NCBI RefSeq assembly: GCF_020379485.1
Contig: NC_063437.1
Span: 6,794,223 to 6,858,222 of the forward strand
Length of the DNA: 64,000 nucleotides
Origin: Brassica napus
Taxonomy: Eukaryota; Streptophyta; Magnoliopsida; Brassicales; Brassicaceae
Reading direction: 5' to 3'
Part shown: one piece after another, positions 56,601 to 64,000 of the stretch
Position numbering within the stretch: position 1 is the stretch's first letter
Layout of the letters: the number at the start of each line of letters is the position of its first letter
Position numbers and translations under genes: made by a program
The notes under the pieces: model-generated
Seen by the model: only the letters and a program-made list of their open reading frames with translations
The model's database searches: none
Told to the model about the DNA's origin: nothing

Positions 56601-58625
56601 GTCATTCTCCACCACTTTATGTATCCATATCAAGCTTCTTACAAAGTGATTCATCCTGGTTCGATTGGAACGACGAAGAAGTTGTCTTATTCCCAAACTG
56701 GGAAACTGGAATCAACTGATTTGAAAGTGGGATAACTCCTTCTTCCCAACTCCTATGAGATTTATTCAACTTCCTGGTCATTCTCCACCACTTTATGTAT
56801 CCATATCAAGCTTCTTACAAAGTGATTCATCCTGGTTCGATTGGAACGACGAAGAAGTTGTCTTATTCCCAAACTGGGAAACTGGAATCAACTGATTTGA
56901 AAGTGGGATAACTCTTCTTCCCAACTCCTATGAGATTTTTCAACTTCCTGGTCATTCTCCACCACTTTATGTATCCATATCAAGCTTCTTACAAAGTGAT
57001 TCATCCTGGTTCGATTGGAACGACGAAGAAGTTGTCTTATTCCCAAACTGGGAAACTGGAATCAACTGATTTGAAAGTGGGATAACTCCTTCTTCCCAAC
57101 TCCTATGAGATTTATTCAACTTCCTGGTCATTCTCCACCACTTTATGTATCCATATCAAGCTTCTTACAAAGTGATTCATCCTGGTTCGATTGGAACGAC
57201 GAAGAAGTTGTCTTATTCCCAAACTGGGAAACTGGAATCAACTGATTTGAAAGTGGGATAACTCCTTCTTCCCAACTCCTATGAGATTTATTCAACTTCC
57301 TGGTCATTCTCCACCACTTTATGTATCCATATCAAGCTTCTTACAAAGTGATTCATCCTGGTTCGATTGGAACGACGAAGAAGTTGTCTTATTCCCAAAC
57401 TGGGAAACTGGAATCAACTGATTTGAAAGTGGGATAACTCCTTCTCCCCAACTCCTATGAGATTTATTCAACTTCCTGGTCATTCTCCACCACTTTATGT
57501 ATCCATATCAAGCTTCTTACAAAGTGATTCATCCTGGTTCGATTGGAACGACGAAGAAGTTGTCTTATTCCCAAACTGGGAAACTGGAATCAACTGATTT
57601 GAAAGTGGGATAACTCCTTCTTCCCAACTCCTATGAGATTTATTCAACTTCCTGGTCATTCTCCACCACTTTATGTATCCATATCAAGCTTCTTACAAAG
57701 TGATTCATCCTGGTTCGATTGGAACGACGAAGAAGTTGTCTTATTCCCAAACTGGGAAACTGGAATCAACTGATTTGAAAGTGGGATAACTCCTTCTTCC
57801 CAACTCCTATGAGATTTATTCAACTTCCTGGTCATTCTCCACCACTTTATGTATCCATATCAAGCTTCTTACAAAGTGATTCATCCTGGTTCGATTGGAA
57901 CGACGAAGAAGTTGTCTTATTCCCAAACTGGGAAACTGGAATCAACTGATTTGAAAGTGGGATAACTCCTTCTTCCCAACTCCTATGAGATTTATTCAAC
58001 TTCCTGGTCATTCTCCACCACTTTATGTATCCATATCAAGCTTCTTACAAAGTGATTCATCCTGGTTCGATTGGAACGACGAAGAAGTTGTCTTATTCCC
58101 AAACTGGGAAACTGGAATCAACTGATTTGAAAGTGGGATAACTCCTTCTTCCCAACTCCTATGAGATTTATTCAACTTCCTGGTCATTCTCCACCACTTT
58201 ATGTATCCATATCAAGCTTCTTACAAAGTGATTCATCCTGGTTCGATTGGAACGACGAAGAAGTTGTCTTATTCCCAAACTGGGAAACTGGAATCAACTG
58301 ATTTGAAAGTGGGATAACTCCTTCTTCCCAACTCCTATGAGATTTATTCAACTTCCTGGTCATTCTCCACCACTTTATGTATCCATATCAAGCTTCTTAC
58401 AAAGTGATTCATCCTGGTTCGATTGGAACGACGAAGAAGTTGTCTTATTCCCAAACTGGGAAACTGGAATCAACTGATTTGAAAGTGGGATAACTTCTTC
58501 TTCCCTAATCCTATGAGATTTATTCAACTTCCTGGTCATTCTCCACCACTTTATGTATCCAAATCAAGCTTCTTACAAAGTGATTCATCCTGGTTCGATT
58601 GGAACGACAAAGAAGTTGTCTTATA
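44649..58625 (+). repeat. Centromeric-type satellite, homogeneous block C (about 79 units of 174-178 bp)
   Basis: Almost identical head-to-tail units, each with AAGCTT. Diagnostic differences from blocks A and B are TATCCATATCAAG, CTGGTTCGATTGG, GGAATCAACTGATTTG, CCTGGTCATTCTCC and CTTCTTCCC. Unit-to-unit variation is mostly confined to three spots: ACTCCTTC versus ACTTCTTC, GATTTATTC versus GATTTTTTC, and one-base indels there. Open frames of about 84 codons on the minus strand are repeat artefacts. I recognise the unit as CentBr-type. Confidence 0.92.
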
Positions 58626-59142
58626 TACACTTTTGTGTATTAGAGTGTGTTTAAGAACAATCAGATTGTTTTATGTAAGATTAAAGAGATTAAGAGAATA
58701 AGTAGTGAGAGAATACTCAAAACTCCATTAATTATTAAAGATGAGGTTTACAACATACTTATATGAGAGAAACAATCAATTTCGAAATCAATCAGATAAG
58801 GTAGAGGTTCAGGGCATGTGTAGTCAATGAGAGCCATCCAAAAGCAGCCAATGGGAGTCTTCACATGCTTGATCCCTTTGGCATCTTTTACTAGATGCTG
58901 TCTACTTTACAGCCTGTCTCCAGCCTCTCTAGCTGTGAGGAAATCTTATCCAGACTGCTCCTCCCTTATCCATACAGCTCCTTGGTCGTGGCTTACTCTC
59001 CAATGTGAGCCAAGGTAACTTTCCAAGCTTTAACTTAGTTACCACAGTAAAACCAAAGTTACTGTGGTAACTCCAAAGTTACTGTCTGTCTCAATCCTCT
59101 TTCTCTATCAATGTAGTCACTCTTTATTACCTCATCTCAACA
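58626..59142 (-). repeat. Copia-3 3' LTR
   Basis: About 517 bp. On the minus strand it starts TGTTGAGATGAGG and ends AAAAGTGTA. It matches the Copia-1 LTR in its start and end. Confidence 0.8.
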
Positions 59143-59154
59143 CTCCCCCTCAAG
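59143..59154 (-). other. Polypurine tract of Copia-3
   Basis: The plus strand reads CTCCCCCTCAAG (CTTGAGGGGGAG on the element strand), immediately internal to the LTR. Confidence 0.8.
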
Positions 59155-59284
59155 CTTGACCATGTGGAACAAGTCAAGCTTGGAAACCATGTAGACCTAC
59201 CTCATTAAAAACCTCACCAAAGAAAACCCATTGGGATAAAACTTTGATGAGGGAAAAAGAGTGGAGACACCATGGTTAAGGGGC

Positions 59285-59790
59285 TCAGCTCCTGGGAGTA
59301 AGATCAATGAGTCCAAGCCTGGATAGTATGGACTCCATTGTCTTCAATCTTGCTGCCTTAGTAAACACATCTGCAAGCTGATCTTCACTTCTTGTATAAC
59401 ATGGCAGAATCACTCCTAAGATAATCATCTGCCTCACCTTATGACAATCCACCTCTATGTGCTTTGTTCTCTCATGAAACACTGAGTTGGAGGCAATGTG
59501 GATAGCTGCTTGATTGTCACAATGCATAGTCATAGGAGTACTCTGCTCAATCTCTAGATGCTTCAAGATCCCCTTGATCCGCACCAACTCGTTTGTCAGC
59601 TTCAGCATGGCTCTATACTCAGCTTCAGCACTTGAACAAGAGATAACCTTCTGCTTCTTACTCTTCCAAGTGACCAAGTTTCCTCCAATGAATGTACAAT
59701 ACCCAGTAGTTGATCTCATGTCCACTCTATCTCCTGCCCAATCAGCATCACAATACCCAACCACTTCTGTACTGCCATTACAACCCATCC
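59285..59790 (-). CDS. Copia-3 RNase H domain
   Basis: The minus frame contains GCNGSTEVVGYCDADWAGDR, STTGYCTFIGGNLVTWKSKK, SSAEAEYRAM and CDNQAAIHIASN, the standard copia RNase H motifs with the catalytic acidic residues visible. It ends with LGLIDLTPRS and a stop at 59,285. The frame is open further upstream to 59,938, but codons beyond 59,790 lie in the inserted solo LTR and are not part of the protein. Role: degrades the RNA strand during reverse transcription. Confidence 0.85.
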
Positions 59791-60994
59791 TGATGCGGCC
59801 ATCCAAGTAGAGGTTCCCATAGTTACTAGTGGTCCAACTACCCGGAGTGGAGCCAAGGCCATAAGACTTGGATTCTCTAAAGCTGTCCAACAAATCCTTG
59901 ATCAAGATGAAGAGCTGCTGATTGAAGAGATGGTCCAATTAAAGATTCAAGATCCAGCCGGTCCAATAGAGGTTCAAGACCAAGCCGGTTCCCTCCAATT
60001 CAGATCACTCGGCCAGAACCAAACCGGCCTAACCATCTCTACTTGTGATCTCGGTTCAGACACCTCCCCAAGCTCAGCCGGTTATGAGTAATCCGCCCAA
60101 TCCATTTAAGGTAAGCAGGTAAGATTTCAATTATGATTTCTAACCGGTTTATGTTTCTGGTTTGTGTTGGTTCTTTTTAATTTCAATTCAAGAACTCATG
60201 GGCAAATTGTTAAAGTCTTTATTTTCTTGAGTCCAATAATTCAAGACCTTTGTTTAGCCTTTGCTTTAGCTTGTCCTAGTAGAGTCGGCCCACTTTGGTT
60301 AGGCCTTGTCGATTTTAGCTTGTCCAAGAGAGTCCATGTTGTTTTTGCTTCAAGTCCCCTAGAAGGGCATAGCTGCAGGGTATTTAATCCCCACTATAAG
60401 CAGCCTTGTATTTTTTTGGAGCTTATGAAATATATGAGATAGTTTGCCCTAGCAAAACCCTTACTTTTCTCTCTAGTTTGCGTGAGAAGCCAACCTAGAA
60501 AGAGCCTTGAATCTTATCAAGTTTTCATCACCAAACTTGTGGCGATTCTTCATTCCATTCCATCCATCAATCCGGCCTTGAGAGAGACTTCAGTCCAACA
60601 AGCCTGATTCCACCTTCACGCCATCTCCATCCCCTGTTCTTGTTGAGAGAGACTTCAGTCCAGCAACCTGAATCCATCCTCCATCCCTATCCTTCTTTTG
60701 TTTTGTTTCATTTCAGCATCATATAGTTATAGATCATCCATTGATATAAAAACCCATAAAAAGTCATATTTACTTTCTGTTCTTCATTTTTCATTTAGTA
60801 TTCTTCCTGTTCATCATTTTTGATTCATAAAACTCATAAAAATATTTCTCATTTGTTTCAGGAACCAGATCGGCCATCTCCAACTCTCGCGTCCGACCAA
60901 GCCGCACCCTAGCCGTCCGTCCTATCTGTCCAAACTGATCAAAAACCAAACCTCAGTCAAGCCATCCATGTAGTCTGAATCCCAGCCTGCAACA
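59791..60994 (+). mobile_element. Solo LTR inserted between RT and RNase H of Copia-3
   Basis: 1,204 bp from TGATGCGGCC to GCCTGCAACA, with a 5-bp duplication CATCC on both sides (59,786-59,790 and 60,995-60,999). Removing it rejoins the codons VWM|GCNG. It has a TATA-like CTATAAGCAG at about 60,394 on the plus strand. A later splice-like TTTCAG|GAACC lies at about 60,861. No coding domain. I cannot name the family. Confidence 0.75.
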
Positions 60995-62301
60995 CATCCA
61001 AACTCCTTGTCTAGCCGTCCCACACAGATACCTCAGTATCCTATCAACCATCTTCCAGTGATGGACCTTTGGCGCCTGCATATGCTGACTCACTAGGTTC
61101 ACAGCAAAACATATATCTGGTCTGGTGATGGTCAAGTAGATCAGCTTGCCAACCATCTTCCTGTATAGCTTAGGATCTTCAAACAGCTGCGTCTCTTCAA
61201 CCTCCCCCTCACGCAGAACTTTATATCCCTCCTCAAGGGGTGTCTTAGCTATCTTTCCTCCAAGCACATCAGTCTCCTTCAACATATCCATAGTATACTT
61301 CCTTTGAGACATAAACAAACCCTCCTTTGATCTGCATATCTCAATGCCCAGAAAATACTTCATCTCTCCCAAATCCTTGATGTCAAACACAGATTTGAGA
61401 AACTCCTTAGTAGCCTGAATCCCTGCCTTATCACTTCCTGTGATAATCAAATCATCCACATACACTAGAATCACAATGCTCCCTGAAGGTCCTGTCAAGG
61501 TGAAGAGAGTGTGTCTAGTTCAGACTTCCTAAAGCCTCTCCCATTGAGTGTTGTACTCAGCTTCCTGTACCAAGCTCTAGGTGACTGTTTCAACCCATAT
61601 ACTGCTTTCTTCAATCTCAAAACATTCCCTGGCTTTACTAGATGCTCAAGACCAGGAGGTGGATGCATGTATACTTCATCTTCAAGTTCACCTTGCAAGA
61701 AAGCATTCTTCACATCCATTTGCCACAAATCCCACTCCAAGTTTGTTGCAATGGATAACACAATTCGAATTGTGTGAAGCTTGGCCACTGGTGCAAAAGT
61801 ATCAATGTAATCTTCCCCATAAGTCTGTGTAAATCCTCTTGCAACCAGCCTAGTCTTGCGCCTATCTATCTCCCCATTTGCAAGATACTTGATGGTGAAG
61901 ATCCATCTGCTTGAAACTGCCTTCTTCCCTTTAGGTAACTCACTTTCATACCAAGTATCATTCCTGATCATTGCATCCCTTTCATCTCCTACTGAATCTC
62001 TCCAAACCTTGTGCTTCATAGCTTCTTCATAAGATCTTGGTATCTCATTCTCATCCAAGTTACACATAAACACCATGTGCTCTTCTGGATATTCTGCAAA
62101 GGAACACACGGCTTGAGAAGGATGCTCCACAGCCTGGGCATTGTAGTACACTCTCGTGTTTACCCTGTTGGAAGCATCCCTCTTTATCCTTGTGCTCCTC
62201 CGCAAATCCTGAACCTGATCCTCAGCTTGAACCTCTGCTTGAACCTCTGTTTCTGTCTCACTCACCTCCTCCGGATCATGAACCTCTCCCTGCTCATCCA
62301 C
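60995..62301 (-). pseudogene. Copia-3 reverse transcriptase, frameshifted
   Basis: The N-terminal half (62,301-61,495) contains EIPRSYEEAM, SRWIFTIKY, RLVARGFTQTYGEDYIDTFA, WQMDVKNAFLQGELEDEVYM and AVYGLKQSPRAWY. The C-terminal half has the catalytic YVDD (61,462-61,451), GEMKYFLGIEI and YRKMVGKLIYLTITRPDI. A frameshift at about 61,500 separates the halves, just before YVDD. The active-site residues remain. This is the copia RVT_2 type. Confidence 0.85.
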
Positions 62302-63247
62302 ACGGACCTGAGGAAATTCTCTACTTCTTATGTCACCTCTTGATCATGATGACCTCAATCCCCTTGGTGCTGCTCTTGCACTCCTGATTCAGACTCATTT
62401 TCCCCCTCATGTCAAGGAGAGTTGTTCTTTCAGCTTCTCTGACCTTATCTTGGAACATGTTTACCCCAAGCCTTTCCAAGATGTTCCTCAGATTCTCTGC
62501 CATGTTTCTTGGTTTTTGAGACAGATCTTCCAAGTCTTCCCAATTCTTTTCTTCATAATATCCCTTGTCTCTATGAACTTAACATCTCTAGACACCAAAC
62601 TCTCCTGGTTGCTGGATCATAGCACTTGTACCCCTTCTGAGTTACTGAGTACCCAATGAGCATTGCTTTAGTGCTCTTTGCCTCCAACTTGTTTCTCTGT
62701 TCTCCTGGAACCCAGACATAACATAGACATCCAAAGACACGCAGATGATCTATGTATGGCTTGCTCTTGTTCAGCACCTCAAAAGGAGACAGATTCTTCA
62801 ATACCTTAGTTGGAATCCGATTGATAAGATAGCATGCAGTCTGAACAGCATCACCCCAAAACCTCTTTGAACATTAGCATGATACATCATGGATCTAGCC
62901 ACCTCCATCAGATGCCTATTCTTCTTCTCTCAGCTACCCCCATTCTGCTGTGGTGTGTAAGGACAACTGGTCTGATGCACTATCCCATGTTTAGCCAAGT
63001 GATTCTTGAAGGCATGACTGGTGTATTCTCCTCCATTATCAGACCGTAGTACCTTCACAGTAGCATTGTAATGGTTAGTTACATATGCTTGGAAGTTGAC
63101 AAAAGCCTCAAACACTCTATCCTTAGATGGCAGCAATGTGATCCATGTATACTTAGACTTCTCATCTATAAATGTCACAAAGTACTTCTGGTTTTCTCTA
63201 GACATACAAGGGGCTGTCCACACATCAGAATGAACAAGATCAAGCAA
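62302..63247 (-). pseudogene. Copia-3 integrase, frameshifted
   Basis: The core at 63,247-62,930 has LVHSDVW (first Asp) and VLRSDNGGEYTS (second Asp), followed by PYTPQQNGG and a stop caused by an extra G at about 62,937-62,941. The region carrying the third acidic residue continues in another frame. ORF 62,801-62,571 holds the C-terminal part (SPFEVLNKSKPYIDHLRVFG and KAMLIGYSVTQKGYKCYDP). The link to RT (62,570-62,302) is broken. Role: strand transfer into host DNA. Confidence 0.82.
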
Positions 63248-64000
63248 TTTGCATATATGGTCTCTGATGTGGGAAAAACAGTTCTACATGCTTCCCTAAG
63301 ATGCAACCTTCACATTCCAAGTGATTGAATGACATATTAGGCATAATCAATTCATTGCACGGCATGAGGATGTCCTAATCTAGCATGCAAGTAATACTAT
63401 CACCCCTATCAGCATTACTACTCAAGCATACAGAATCATAGGGTTAGAGTTCTTAGCTGTTTGGAGATGATATAACTGATTCTTGCTGTCTCCCTCTACC
63501 AATAACTCTCCAGTCTTCAAGTCTTGAAACTCAACCTCATTTGGCCTGAATACTACTTGACATCAAGATCCACTGTGCCTTCTTCACTGATATCAGTTTG
63601 AAGTGAACTGAGGCAAATAGATCGCAGGTAGTCACTTCTCAAATAGCTTGAGGTTTCCCACTCCTTCTATTGGATCCTAGCACCATTAGCTATCATGACA
63701 CTTCTCAATAGCTTGACTCCACTTATCAGACTCCTATCACTGATCATATGATGTGTTGCTTGCTCCAGAATCAATGATAAGGGTTTGGATTTGGATGCTA
63801 AGGCAGGAGCACCTGTCTCCGGGTCGTAGCCAAAGGCATACACATACTTGACAAACCCATCCCATTCTTTCTTTGTGATCGGATTAGGATATCTGCTCCT
63901 TTGATTCCTTGCTCTTCATACCATACTTCCTCCACTGAGTTACTCATATAGGCAGAGTAAGAACACTCTCCTCTTACCACTTGTTGAGCCACCTCCTTGA
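63248..64000 (-). pseudogene. Copia-3 gag end, protease and pre-integrase remnant
   Basis: ORF 63,992-63,798 begins MAQQVVRGECSYSAYMSNSV and matches broken Copia-1 sequence near 41,195-41,260. Further left, broken frames resemble the Copia-1 protease (the plus strand near 63,735-63,775 reads back as an ILEQATHHMISD-like segment). Frameshifts are numerous, and the DSGAS motif is not intact in one frame. The 5' LTR and most of gag lie outside the window. Confidence 0.6.

Larger units (their letters stand above)
58626..64000 (-). mobile_element. Copia-3: minus-strand Ty1/copia element, 3' LTR to protease, cut by the window end
   Basis: Read from 64,000 leftward: protease/pre-integrase remnants, integrase, RT, RNase H, polypurine tract and 3' LTR. 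The LTR end abuts satellite, so the element inserted into block C. Several frameshifts and a solo LTR insertion show it is dead. LTR and gag-side sequence match Copia-1. Confidence 0.85.

Noticed and set aside
44649..58625. Regularly spaced repeats resembling a CRISPR-like array
   Set aside because: The whole unit of about 176 bp is repeated without unique spacers, in a plant context. It is a centromeric satellite.
59781..60999. A 10-bp target duplication (CAACCCATCC/CAACACATCC) suggesting a Mutator-like insertion
   Set aside because: The two copies differ, there are no terminal inverted repeats, and the TG...CA borders with a perfect 5-bp CATCC fit a solo LTR better.

Overview
This window reads as plant pericentromeric or centromeric heterochromatin, very probably from Brassica or a close relative. 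The main reason is a tandem satellite of about 176 bp with one HindIII site (AAGCTT) per unit, which I recognise as the Brassica centromeric satellite type (CentBr/canrep-like). It fills roughly 37.2-39.9 kb, 41.8-42.4 kb and 44.6-58.6 kb. Everything else supported here is transposable-element sequence. I found no intact host gene, rRNA, tRNA or CRISPR array. The element assignments rest on motifs read by eye; family names are from general knowledge.

Layout. 1-1,490: 3' end of a Tat-lineage Ty3/gypsy element (Tat-D), with the spliced antisense extra ORF, polypurine tract and start of the 3' LTR. 1,491-4,462: a piece of Athila-type LTR followed by unassigned repeat DNA containing a good TATA box. 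4,463-5,022: one end of a CACTA transposon. 5,023-8,399: Tat-C (LTR, PBS, gag, protease, start of RT). It is fused head to head with Tat-A (8,400-12,677 continuing at 22,747-23,767, minus strand). Tat-A is split in gag by Athila-1 (12,678-22,746, plus strand, TSD GTGCC). 23,768-23,965 plus 34,884-36,022: another Tat LTR (Tat-B), split by a solo Athila-type LTR (33,568-34,878, TSD CTACC) and by Athila-2 (23,966-33,558, minus strand, TSD CTGCC). 36,023-37,212: a short stretch of unrecognised DNA. 37,213-58,625: satellite, interrupted by two Ty1/copia elements that keep the 5' LTR but lose everything after the protease region. 58,626-64,000: a minus-strand copia element (3' LTR to protease) that inserted in the satellite and itself carries a solo LTR.

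The most interesting observation concerns Athila-1 and Athila-2. Both are full length with LTRs and TSDs, both keep gag and protease, and neither shows any reverse transcriptase, RNase H or integrase; a long Ser-Ile-Asp-rich coding region sits there instead. Throughout them, in LTRs and internal DNA alike, the palindrome TCGATCGA recurs at a spacing of exactly or almost exactly 24 bp. The spacing is kept in non-coding LTR DNA, in more than one reading frame, and in a diverged solo LTR, so it looks like a DNA-level feature rather than only a protein repeat.

No genes here work together as a host pathway. The shared logic is nested insertion: old Tat elements were hit by younger Athila-type elements, and copia elements landed in a satellite that has since been re-homogenised on one side.
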